Shown: positions 25,501-38,600 of the stretch, one piece after another
Position numbering within the stretch: position 1 is the stretch's first letter
Layout: every line of letters begins with the position of its first letter
Source: Diabrotica undecimpunctata
Lineage: Eukaryota > Arthropoda > Insecta > Coleoptera > Chrysomelidae
DNA: 64,000 nucleotides
Direction of reading: 5' to 3'
Assembly (NCBI RefSeq): GCF_040954645.1
Contig: NC_092808.1
Location: 114,802,049 to 114,866,048, forward strand
Made by a program: the position numbers and the translations under genes
The notes under the pieces: generated by a model
The model's database searches: none
What the model was told of the DNA's origin: nothing
Seen by the model: the letters and a program-made list of their open reading frames with translations, nothing else

Positions 25501-28500
25501 TCTGTTGGAGCTCTATGCTATTGTTTAAAGAATAGTGTTGGTAGATACGCCGGCCTACACAAGATGTTACTAATTTGTACGAAGATGGAAGACAAGTGAT
25601 TGGGCGATATTTGGCTAGATCTGGGTGTTATTTGGATCCTTTGGTATTAGATAAGTGGTTCCCTGAGTAAGGAATGGTGATATTTCCTGCGGATTAGAAA
25701 TAGCATGATTAATTAATACTGTTAAAAGCTCATGAACACTCCAAAACTTCTTTAGCCAGAAGTTTTGAACTCCATCTGTTCCAGGAGATTTTCAGTTATG
25801 AAGCTCTTTGATAATGTTCGAAACTTCTTCAGTGGTGAAAGTTTCTTAAGGAATGTTACTGTAGTGTTAACAGTTGTTAATCATGTCTTCAATCTATGCA
25901 GCATTGTTGTTATGAGTAGCTGGTGTCGAAAGTTTGTTTCCCCAAAACTCATGAATGTCTTCTTGGCTTGGGAGAATCTATTTTTATTTTCTACAGTGGA
26001 ATTCAGTTTCCTATAGGAAGCCTTCTCTGTATGCTCAAAAAGTATATTGTCGCATTTCCGGTTATTACTAACTTTGTATCTTCTTAGGCGACCTGAATAA
26101 ATGGAGAGTTTTTGTTTTAATGTTTCTAGGCAGTGTTGAGCTGTGTTGTTTTCTGGATCATGTTGTAAGTGTCTTGGAGTGTTCAGAATTATTTCTTCAG
26201 TTCTTTTAATTATTTTTCGACTTCTTACTCCTCGGATATATTCCGTAATTTGTCCAATATCCCTTCGCAATAATTCAATTTTTCTCAACGGTCTTTTTTC
26301 CCAGGGTGCAATTCTGTTTTCAGTCCTTCCGATATTAGTACTGCCCTATTAAGAAAGAACAAATTACCATATGGACATTAGTTATGCGACATACGGGCTA
26401 ACAAAGCAAAGAATTATGTCAAGTTTACTTAGCCAAAACCACGTATTATCCAAATTTGTCTTAAGCTTGGTTTTAACTATGTAATTATTATAAAATTTAT
26501 ATAACTGCCTCGAAATATTTAAATATTTTAAATTGTTAAATAAAACATAAGTATTTACGAAAAACGTTTATTTAAAAATACAAAATGAAAATTATTATTA
26601 ATCGTAAGTTGGCAATTCTTCCCAAAATTGATTCGCCGGTATAATTTGACCTAAATTTTTTAAATATTTGTTTTTTTCTTTTCTTAGTAACCCCAGAAGG
26701 TTTCGTCACAGGTGTGGGGTCCTCTATCCCAGATTTTAACACTCTGAGCTGCAAAAGTCCATCTCAATCAATTTCTCGCTATCATCAATCTTAACGTGTA
26801 AAATCTTGCTATCTTTCTTCACAATTACTTTAACAATTTGTGATAGGTAAATACGTGACTCTGTTTTCTTTAATTTTGACTGTTATGATAAGTCTTTCGA
26901 GATAAGAAAATCGGAAACTCCCATTTTTTTCACCACCACACGATTCAAATTACACGTTTTAACGGCCTTGACGAAATCATGATAATCATAAGCTTTCTTC
27001 TTTTTCTTTAACGATAGTTCCACTTGGTGGTGGAAACTATTAGCGGCGTTGCTCTATTTCTTAGAAAAAACCTCGCATATCGTTTTATCCTACGTTAAAA
27101 ACCCGTATCTGCTAAGCATATACCAGGTTTTTACTATGAAGCGTTAAATGCCAGGTTTATACTAAGGATAATAGTCATTTTTGGCGTTTATGGGGAAACT
27201 ATATTCTTTTATAAAATATTTAGAAATGTAAAATACGGGTTTTTCTCTATGTGAATATGTTATATAAATCATAATTATTCATATGGTGCAAATATCCCAA
27301 TTTTTCAAATTTTGTAGATACGGGTTCTTTCCTAGTAGGGCAGAGTAGCCCATCGTGTTCTGATCATAATGTCCATAACATTAGCAATTGCTGTTGCTGC
27401 ACACTAAATCAGAATATGCAAATATTCTAATGTATGAGCTTCCACAATATAATTAGGTAGGACTTCAGTGTTCACAATTTGTAACAGCGCACTTAGTTTC
27501 TTACAAGAGTTTATTTTTGGTAGCGGTGGCATGTTAAGTGAGTTTGTCCCATTAAACTCTTGTACGGCAAGTGCAAGTTTCAGTTACCAAGCTATCGTGC
27601 AACTCGTTGTTGTTCTGCTGCATATTAACAGGTTGAGTTTCTTGTATGAGAGGCTCAGGAGTCTGTTCATTAAGGATTTAATCTACAACTATCTCTTGGT
27701 TGTGAATATCCCGTTCGCTTCTAATGGTATTGCGTCTAGTCTCGGAGATAAAAACATTTCTTATAATTACCCGGTATTGATCAGCTATTCTCTGTTCAGA
27801 TACTTTTTCTCTGGAGTATCAGAATTTCTGGATACTCCCTGCAAAATTCGGCATACAGATGTTGTCAATAGCCGATCGGTTCTCAACTGAGGTTCATCAC
27901 CTTGTAATAGAAGCGCAAAATTTTTTCGTTTATAGACACAGTCCATTTCATGCGCTGCCTCGGCCGTCCCGCTTGAGTGAGCGCCGGCTGATGTTCCAGC
28001 CCAACACCTTCAGCGCGTGGAGCTCCTGCTGTTGTTTGGTTCACTTGTGGTTATTCTTGTTGTTGGGCTATAGCTGATTGTATGACAGACCAGCCTCCTT
28101 AACACCCTGCCACCGACGTCCCGCATACTGTCACGTCCAGCGCCGACTCTAGACGTGCCCTGGCGATCTCCAGGCAGCGACCCTAAACATAAATCATAAT
28201 TCATTATTATCGAGCCCTAGGTGACTTGGTATGCTGGAGTATCTCCCAAAAATTTTCTTACACATCTGGACGTCGCGAGTACAGCTTTCTGCATGGCCTT
28301 ATGGAAATGTTCATTTAGACCTAGCTGTTTTATTTTCTCTAGTAGATAGAATAATAGGTACTGTCTGGGTACTTTCCATTCTCCATTGTCTCCTGATTTG
28401 TATTTCTAGATCTCTGTACTTGGCGATCTTTTCATTTTATGTAACACGCAAATGATTGATGTTGGGTATCGCCACATCAATAAGTGTTGTTTGCCTATTA

Positions 28501-29529
28501 AGCTTATTAACTAGTGTGAGATCAGATCTATTATGTAATTATTATTCTTTTATTATTATTGTAGGGACTACAAGAATTAGCAGCTCTGATTAAAGAGTCA
28601 GATCAAGATACTGTAAAGACATTATTGCCAGTGTGGCCAAGATTTTATAGTGTTCTTGTCACAGATACTGACAATAGAGTCAGAGAAGCAACACATAATG
28701 TGCATCATCAAATAATACTTAAAGTGAAAAGGAATATTGCTCCTTACTTAAAGCAATTAATGGCCCCTTGGTTTACTTCACAATATGATACTTATGCACC
28801 TGCTGCCAGTGCTGCTTCACAATCTTTTAAGGTATGTTTAGTTTTTAATATAGTATGCATATTTTATCACTTTTTTAAGAGATTTATTTTTTAAAAACGT
28901 GATTACTATTGTATAAAGAAAATATGGTAAGCTTTTGTATTAACCATATAGGAAGGTATTTGAATAATTATAGAAAATCAATAAAAATATTAATTTTTAA
29001 ATACTCACGTGATTAGTTGAATAGTAAACAGCTACAAAATTGAAATACCCAGAGAAGGGTAGGTGGATGAATATCATGCATGTATAAAACCATACAGAAT
29101 CGTTTTTATATTTGATAATTGTTTAAAATTCAGCTAATATTACTATCTAGCAGGTCAACAATTCAAACTGGGCCCTCATAAGAGCTATGAAAAAAGCGTC
29201 TGTGTGCAAAAAAGGATTTTGGCGTCACTTAAGGCATTTTGGAACATGTTTTTTATTTATTTTTTTGAAGGTAGTTAGGTTGGTAGGTGCTTGAAATAAA
29301 GCAAAAAACGGAACTTTAGAAGTCATATTTATTTGTGGAGTAAAATATAAAAATGAAACAAACAGAAGAAAATCATACCAAAATAAATTATTGTTCACAC
29401 CCATTTTAAATCATTTACTTAACTAAGTAATGGCGTAAAGAGTACAGACACCTTGCGTTGTTTATAAAATACTAGAAAATAAGCCAAAACTAAAAATCAC
29501 ATCTTTTTAGGAACAAATAACAGAAATAT

Positions 29530-29620
<91 letters not shown>

Positions 29621-32600
29621 AAAGATCGCTTTCACTTAACTTGAATATGTTGCTAAAAAATCCGAAAATATTATCATACTCATATAATATTTAAGTCAAA
29701 TCGGTTTTTTAGTGAGCTTAAAGTTTGATCTATAATTTTATGAAAAAACTAATTTTAAAGGCGGTTTTTGGATCATAAGGGGTCACATCTCGGTGTTAAT
29801 AGTCAAACAGTTTTGATTTAAATTTCATCCTATCGGTTGGTAACGGTGAAAAGTCTTCTTCAATTTCGAGAGGGAGTGCTACTTCTTTCGCTTGTACAAG
29901 AATTTCTTAAAATTATTGGTCAGGTTTGACATACTTTAATATGTAGCACTTTGCATTTGTTTGCTGACAATACTTATATTAAATAAAACATCATGTCAAA
30001 TAATAATTCCACAAATAAATTGAAAATTTTGTGCGGACGTTAAGAGGGAACTCGCATTATGTCTTGCATCAATCTGAAAGAAATTATCTTTAGCTACTTC
30101 TAGAAGACTTTCACAAACCTTAATTATATAAAGTTTAAGGGGCTTTATTGAATTAATTCTGCTGGACCATATTGTCTAATTTTTTCTCATAACATCCCAT
30201 CTTTTTGTGGATGACGAAAAAAAATTTTCAAAACACTTTCACAAGATAAAAAAACTATTGTACCATCTGACACCTTAGAACCTTCATTTGCGTTTTTGAA
30301 GCCCAACATACCTTCCCTTCATGTTTGCTCGGTTATCATAATCTTGTCTCCTAATTTTTTTTATATCTTAATTTAATTTTTTCAAAATTGTTGTCATGTA
30401 TATATCCCTTTCCCTGTAGAGAAAAACAGAACAGCCATATTCCAAGAAAGACAACGTACAAACAACTCGTTCATTCTCCGAAGTCATAAAACTGATATCT
30501 ATTTTGCGAACCTATGAACTTAATTGATCTCTCGGCACACAGTGGCGGTGCCTAAAAGTGTTTCCGCATTGTGGGAGTTTATTTACAATAGTTTATTTAC
30601 TGCTTTGCATCATTTTTCTCTGTTGCACTGGGGAACGGGTTTATATTGTAGCGCTCAGTCTAGATATTATATGTTTATGCTTTTACCCATCATCAACTGT
30701 TTTAATTTATTGTCAAAAGAATCCAGCAATATTCATAAACGTCAAACTTTGTTTTAAAAAACCTGTAATGGATTTATTTGTTGACTATAATAAATTTCTT
30801 CTTTTTTAGGATGCTTTTCCTCCAAATAAAATTCAAGAGGCAATTGTTTTTTGTCAAGAAGAAATTCTCAATTATCTAAGTGATAATTTACTAGTTCAAA
30901 CTGCCCAGACATTAAGCAATCTAAAACATGTATCAGCAGAAGAAGCGGAAGCTAAATATGAACGAGTATTGATATCTTGTCTACAGGGTTATTGCTTATA
31001 CTTGGAGAAAGTATCTGCTGAACAAATAAAAAATACATCTGAATTGAATAACAGCATTATTTCTAACGGTGAGCAGAAATTTTTATTTTTAAATATTTTT
31101 CCCAGCACGCTTTATTAATATGAAACTAAACTTATTATCTTATACTTCATCCAAATAATCGTGAAGCTCTTCAAGCACATCTACGACACTTTGGATTCAG
31201 AAATGAACTTAGTACGAGGGAGGCCATCTTTAGCGTGCATGCCTTCGTATAGAACTCTAGATCAAATAAAGGTTCCATCGATTAAAAGAAGGCTTTCAAC
31301 ACTAAAATACACTGAAAGAGATATACAATTACAACCTACTGAGCTACATTATGACGTTATGCTAGAAGCGGTTCAAGCGTCAATAACCACCAGGTCCAGG
31401 AAACATTCCATTTGATCCTACTAAATATGGATGCAGTACATTATTGGAGGTGTAAAAAAACTTTTTTAACGATGTCTGAATAGAAAATAATGACGCAATG
31501 CATATATAATTCCAATGTATAAAAATGAATGTGGAATAACTTCAAAAACTATAGAGGAATCGCTACCATTTTCTGCCGGAAGCCGGAAGATCAACAATTT
31601 AGAACAGATAAACACATATAACCTTGATAGACTTAGAAAAAGCATATGATAATGTACCAATAATAGGAAACAAACTAGTGAGAAATTTAATACTACGAAA
31701 GGGCTCTCCAAAAATTTCTTAGGATATTTTTTGCCGTCGACCTGTTAGCAGAGGAGATGGATCTTATAAGAAGCACAGGAGGGATGGAGGGATAACATGT
31801 TCATAAGAGAAATAATAGGAAGCTTGAGACTAAAATACTTGAAGAGCAGGGAACTCTAAGAAATCAGAACGAAACAAGAATTCTTTATTGAAATATCAGT
31901 AGTGCCAGAAAAGAATTTAAACCGCGATTAAATTTTTGCAAGAAGGTAATATAATAGCCAATAAGAAGAAAATCGTTAAGAGGTGAATGGAATATTTCAA
32001 GGATTTGCTGTGCACTGATGAGGATAGTGCTCTAGATATACAATTAATTTTACTTAATGACAATGAAGTTGATCTACCGACTTTACAGGAAACTAACATG
32101 GAAATCCATAAATTAAAGAATAACAAAGCGCCAGGAAAAAATTAAATCCCCGCCGAACTCAACAAATATGAAGATGGACATTTACCATACAAAATCCACA
32201 AAATTACAACAAGAGTATGGGAAGAAAGGCCAATGCCTGAAGAGTGGAATATCGGTTCGTTATGCCCATTATACAAAAAAGGGGATCAGATTGTACTCTT
32301 GAAATTTTGGGTGAATAATACAGTGGATTCAACCGTGGTCGGTCAATAATATACCACATTCGTATTAAGAATGAAATGAAACGTCCTTGAAAAAAACAGA
32401 GAATTCAATAGTGTCACCTTTCTTCTGTTAAACTGATAAGGTTAGTGAAGATGACAATGTAAAGTTAAACCAATGTGTAACCCATGTTTCATGTTGCTAG
32501 AAAGGTCACCAATGGATATACTGCGAACGGCAGCTAAATGGTTGATGAGGAACGAGTCATGGGTTCGAAATAAAAATTACCAGAGATAAATAAGATAGGA

Positions 32601-35600
32601 TAGATATAGACATACATAAATAGATAAAGAGATATATAGATATTTAGATAAGATAAAATTTCCATAGATACGAAGAAAAAGAGCGCCACTGAACTTTTTA
32701 TAGATAAAAGGAGAAAGTTAAGAAACCTTAGATCTAGAAAAAGTTAAGAAACAACTAACTATGTTCTGAAAACCAAAACATGTAAAAGATATTGCAGTTA
32801 CTATTATCGATTAGTTATTGCCAACACACTGTATAAATAAATAACAAATATGTTTAGTGGAAATAGAAAAACACTTACCTAAGACTGATACCGAGTCTTT
32901 CTGTCTGGTCGAAATATAACTATCAAAATGTTTAAGTTTAATATTTAATCAGGGAACTTGTTGGTAGTAGAATAAATAAAATACGTAAGTTAAAACAAAA
33001 ACAATTTATTTCAACAGATAGTTTAAATATAGATATGTACATAAAAACATATAAAACCTTTGGTTCAACAAATGATTGATACAAAAAAAAATAACTATTA
33101 TAAAATAAAATTAACAATTAATGATATTTAATTGTTTGTCTTTTTAAACACGAATTACATGCCATGATTTTTTCTGACGGATATTCTTAAGTTAAAGTTG
33201 ATTTCATGTAATCGAATTAACTATCTTACAGGTAAAGTCGTCACAGGAACGCAACTCAACAATATTGGCAATATCATTTTAAAGTCGTCTACTTTAAAAT
33301 GTATAATGTTGTGACGGTTATTTTGCCTACCACATAGGTATTACTATAGGGGGTTGAAAATTGGGGACAGAAATTGCTTGGTTGGGGATAGGGTAAGCAG
33401 AACAAACCGAAACGTTTGCGAACGGCTGCTCTTGGTTTGTTTGGAGAGCTGGGTCGTGAGAAAGTGAATGAAACAAGGGGACTGGAATGGGGTAACAACA
33501 AAAAGTGAATCAAAAGGGGTACTTACATGGATCTCCTGGACAAAACAACACAAGAAAGTCCCTAAGCTATTTAAAATGTACGCCGCTTACAATAATCTTC
33601 CTGCTGGATGGAAAGATAAGCTTTTCTTTCCTAAAAAATACAAAAAGGGGTTAGAAACTTTTCAAAGGAAATAATACTCTTTTTTAGGGAGAAAAATTAC
33701 ATATTTATTATTGTCTCATCACAAACAGTTACAAATATAAATAATAATAATAAAATACAAAAACGACTTACAATATTGCTATCGGTTTACAAATCTAGAC
33801 GTTGGGAACACTATAAGGAACTTAAATTATTATTGGGCGACATTTTGTAGCGGAAATAAATTATTACAAATGAAAAATATCTTTTTAAATGGAACTATGC
33901 ATAGAGGTTAACCTTTTTAAAAACAAAACAAAACGAATTTTAAATTTATGGTTAGGTATATACCAAATGTGAAGAAAATAACACTAGCTGTCATATGTCA
34001 ATATTAAATTTTAAAACTTTATGAGAATAATTAATATGACAGTTAGCCACTCCCTAATATTTATAATTTTACTTATTACAATTTCTTAACTTGTCATGAA
34101 AGCAATTATTGACGGAAAATGTATATTTTAACTTTAAAAAATTTAACAAAAAAAGTACCTGATTTTCACTAAATGTTATATCTCCTTTTAAAGTTTTGGG
34201 GTTAGAACTGGACTTAAATCTCACTGCAAAACAACATAAATGCGTCTCACAAGCTGCAAAAATAGTCTGGAATGACAACAGGGACAAACAAAATGAGGAT
34301 GGAAGCTGGGCACTGAATTATCTTGACGCAATCTTCGAAACTTGGCTTTTTAAAAACTCAAGCTTTTGCTTGGAACCATGTGGGTATCTTTTAAATTTGT
34401 TTTCAACGCCGTCTTACAAATCCATCAGATGAGACACAGCACGAAAACAAAACAGTGATTACTCTGACAAAAATTGACACATTACATTCGAGTATAACCT
34501 CATGTAGAGTCTTACGTTGCCATGTTATCAATTCCACTGTAACTTTAACATCTTAACATATAAGATCGAATAATGTAACATAAATTTAAACTAATATCAT
34601 TTAATGAGTTTGTACCCAAATATTTAGTGGCTCAAAACATGTACACCTAGACACACTGATGATGGAATATAGATTCCAAAAACGTTTTGTGATATAGCCC
34701 GACTGGGTATTTTAATTATATACCTTTTATAAAGGATTTTAAATAAATTTTTTTAATATTCTTCTGTATTCGTTGCTATTTTTTTTATTTTTAGCAAAAT
34801 TTTGGAAATTCTCTAAAAGTAAAGTAGCTCATGTAAGGGCTTCCTTTTTTAGTATTATATCAGTAGTCTGCCAAAAAGCTACTTTTCTGTTTGATGATAA
34901 GGGATCCCAAGTTGTCAACAGTGTCTTTGTTGGTCTTGATGAATATGATCCAACAGTTTTACCTAAAATTTGGGAAGCCACACTTTTGACAATGTCCAAC
35001 ATAAAGGTAAGTTATTATTATCCTAAAAATTTTGTAATCACCTTGAATTTAAAGCTTTCTGAATTTTGAGTATCTCCTGGCCTAACATCCTTTGTACATT
35101 GTTGACCACATTTTTTAATCAATCCAGTTTATTGTTTTCGCTAATATGTTTAACTTTATTTTTTCATTTTTTTATCATTAGTAATCTGGAGGCATTAATA
35201 CACTTTTCGTCTTTTTGTCTATTGCCAAATTTAAGCATTTGTTGTCTCTTCTACAGTACGGTAATCCTACCGTACGATATGAGAGATGAAGAGTTATACT
35301 TTTAATATGTAGCAAAAAATCATTTTTGTAACAAAAAATTGTTTTGATAAGTTACTGTTATTTTTAACTTATAAACAATTAGAATAACTTTTAAACTATT
35401 ACTCATAAACGAAATATTTTTTCATATTTGAAAAGCTTTTTTTTGATTTTTAATTTTTTTAATTCGCACTTAATTTATGTATAATAACTAGCTGACACAC
35501 GGAACTCCGTGTCGCCTTAAAATTAAATAAATGTATCAAAGTTTAATAATCTCCTCTTTCGAGTTTGTTAAGTAAGAGAATTCTCTGAGTAATGAAATGA

Positions 35601-38600
35601 ATTCGGCCGAGGTGTCAATAGCGACTTTACCATATCCAATATTTGACAACTGCTTATGAAATTCAATTGCACTTTGATCTTGTTGCAAAAACACTCGCAT
35701 GTGATTTGTCAATTGGAACGTCTTTACATGCCGCCACAAACTGGATGATGTACTTTCATCAAAGTATCGGCATGCGTTTAGTTCGGCCGCAGCAGTTAAT
35801 TGGGGAATAATTATTAAAGGAGCAGTCTGAAAATATAATCATGGTTCCACCAAAAATGTTTTTGATTGTCACGAATATCTTTTAAAGTTCTGTCTAGTCC
35901 AGCCATACTCACTATTCGGCCCGTGGGCCGCATGCGGCCCTCAGAGCTATTTTTTGCGGCTCTCAGACTACTAGGCAGTAAAACAAAATTTGCGAGTTAT
36001 AATATAATTATGTTTCTATTTATGTATTTAATCAGATTACAGTAGTGTAGTGCGGCGCCATGCATTGTACCGCATTTCGCATTAGTCATCTTTACCCTAA
36101 CCACAGTGGCACTTTCCGGCCAGTAAAGATGTTTCAAAACCTTGTGGACTGATAAATACGCATGCCCGAAAAAATAAATGGACTCTAAAAACATTTACCA
36201 TTTTAATTTCATAGGAAATTAGACGACAGGGTAGGATTTGCTCGTGCTAATGATATCGAGTATTTCCAATAAATATGACATAATATTATGTTTCTCTAAT
36301 CTTAAACCGCCTCTTCTTCTTAAACCTAAAAGAAGGATTGTGTTCTTAAAGAAGATTTTTTGGGCATGATTCCTATGACTGGACAAACTCGAGGTATTGA
36401 TTATTTGAACACAATATTAAATTTTTTGAACTAGCATAGCATTGATTTGAAAAAGGTTTTTTCTGTGTATACTGATGGTTGCCCATCAATGTTGGGGCGA
36501 AATATAGGGTTTGTTCAGCTGTTGAAAAAACACTTGGGAAATGATAATTTATTGAGTTTCCATTGTATCGTTCATCAGGAAAGCTCAGCTGCTAAATTTG
36601 GTGAAAATGTCAGCTGTGTTATGAAAACACTTGTAAATATCATAAGATCAAATGAACTAAACCACTGAGAGTTTCAAGAATTTTTGAAAGAACTTATGTC
36701 GCAATATGGGGACCTTGTTTACCACGCAGAAGTGAGTTGGCTGAGTAAGGGTAATGTTTTGGAACGTTTCTTCAGCATTCGACATGAGATTACTCTTTTT
36801 TGGCGACAAAGAATAAAGAGTTTCCTGATATTCCTAATTTTAGTTGGTGGCTTAAAGTAGCGTTTCTCACTGATACAATGAGAATTATGAATGAAACATT
36901 GACCAAATTGCAAGCAGACTACAATAACATTGTAACGAAAATGATGAGTATTGTGTTTTCACTGGAGCAGAAGCTGAATACATATATTGAAGAATTATCA
37001 AATGAAGATTATTCCAGCTTTCCTTCCGTTAAAGCACTGTTTGATGAAAGTCTAGATGAAAGTCAAGAGATTTCTGACCTACCGAAGCTGTTAGCAGACC
37101 TAAAGGATGAAATGTCTGTGAGGTTTAGTGACTTCAGGAAGTTCCAAGAACCATTTCGCTTGGTGGAAAATCCATGGGCAATAACAACAGCAAATGTAGC
37201 TCATCTTTCTATTTTTGGATACGAAGCTAGGGATTTGAAAAATGAGTTAATTGATCTTCAGAATGATACAGAGCTCAAAAGTATTTTTGAAGAAAAAAAG
37301 AAGGAAAAAGCTCACTATAAGTTTTGGGAAGCAGTTGAAAATGACAAATTTCCTAACTTTATTGACTGTGCTCAGAAAATTTTGTGTATTTTTGAATATA
37401 CATATGTCTGCGAATCTACATTCAGTAAGCTGAAGTTCATAAAAAACAAGTACAGATCCAGGCCAACTAGTGAGAACGTTGAAAACATTTTGAGAATTTC
37501 AGTTTCTTCCCAACCTGCTAACATAGATGCTGTTCTAGAGAGCTGTGAAAGATTTCGCCCGTCGACTTCAAAAAAAAAACAAATTCATGACTTTACATTC
37601 CTGGAGTCAAGTAAAAGACATTTTCCTACTTTTTACATGCAAAACAGTCCATATAATTTATAATTATATTATTTTTACGTAACTTGTAATAAACTTATTT
37701 CATACCACCACTTGTACTTGCGGCCCTGAGGAAAATTTAATTCAAAATACTAGGCTCTCAAAGAAATCCTAGTGAGGATTGTAGGCCATTGTACATTCAT
37801 TCCAAACGGTGTCAAACCCGAACAAATTATTGCGATCTGATCCTTGTCAATAACAGTAAAATTAGTAATGTTTTATCTGTCGATCCCCAGCATCAAGGAA
37901 GTAAATTCGACCAGATCCAATGTCCACAGCTTCTATCAAAGTATCGTACGCAATCCTTTTTTGTTGATTCCATTGTAGAAAATTTGTATGAACTTTTGAC
38001 AAACGCTTCAGTGTTGAACTGTTATTCTCTTTTATAAAGTCACAAATGAAATAAATAACATTTATTTATTGTCAAATATTAATGGTGCGTCATAAATTTT
38101 CTTATATTAAGCTACAATATTAGAAACAAAAAAAAATAAAATAAAGACCAAATGACAGACCAAACAATTGAATTAGCATACTGGTGAAAATTTAAGATTT
38201 TATTTTATTTTATTATATCCTATTTTATTTTATTTTACTCTATTTTATCCTATTTCATTATATTTTAATCTGCTTTATTTTATGGTATTTTAATTTATTA
38301 TTGTTTTAATTTAATTTTATTTTATTGTATTTTATTCTATTTTACTGTATTTTATTCTACTTTACTTTCTTTTATTCTATTTAATTTTATTTTAATTTTA
38401 TTTAATTTCATTTATTTTTTTTTAATTTTATTTTATTTAATTTTGTTTTCTTTTAATTTATTCCATTCTATTCTATTAGATTCTATTTTATTCTATTTTA
38501 TTTTATTTTAATTTTATTTAGTTTTATTTTACTCTGCGTTATTTCATTTTATTCTAATTTATTTTATTTTAGTTTTGTTATTTTATTCTATTTTATTTTA

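Larger units (their letters stand above)
24770..28185 (-). mobile_element. R4/Dong-like LINE, degenerate, interrupted by a DNA transposon
   Basis: The minus strand carries, from right to left, a 5'-part (about 27348-28185), a 1,003-bp insertion (26341-27343) and the rest (24770-26340). Landmarks are RQRMKWT near 27940, [20 protein letters not shown], then [13 protein letters not shown] and the RT palm. The element is 3' truncated, as its C-terminal domain is missing below about 24770. Assignment to the R2/R4/Dong branch rests on the style of the RT ([26 protein letters not shown]). Confidence 0.8.
35500..38040 (-). pseudogene. Helitron helicase relic, in two pieces around a hAT relic
   Basis: On the minus strand, 38000 to 37790 reads [20 protein letters not shown] then RIYFLDAG (the Walker A approach of the Pif1-like helicase) and, after a frame change, [13 protein letters not shown]. 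The next part of the helicase appears beyond the hAT at 35890 to 35500: [51 protein letters not shown] and [14 protein letters not shown], then SKEEIIKL. Order and orientation fit one Helitron helicase gene later split. The Rep nickase domain and the ends are not seen. Confidence 0.8.

Noticed and set aside
27468..28077. + strand ORFs of 140 and 72 residues in intron 2
   Set aside because: They are opposite to recognised R4-like LINE peptides on the minus strand, have no motif of their own and lie in an intron.
31161..31415. 84-residue + ORF as an extra LTN1 exon between exons 4 and 5
   Set aside because: Exons 4 and 5 join in frame with a split Ala codon and match the family without it. The ORF overlaps LINE RT-like peptides in another frame.
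36800..37663. 287-residue open frame as a domesticated host gene
   Set aside because: It has good hAT C-terminal motifs, but the upstream half has a frameshift and stops, the zinc finger is missing, and it lies inside a host intron next to a Helitron relic.
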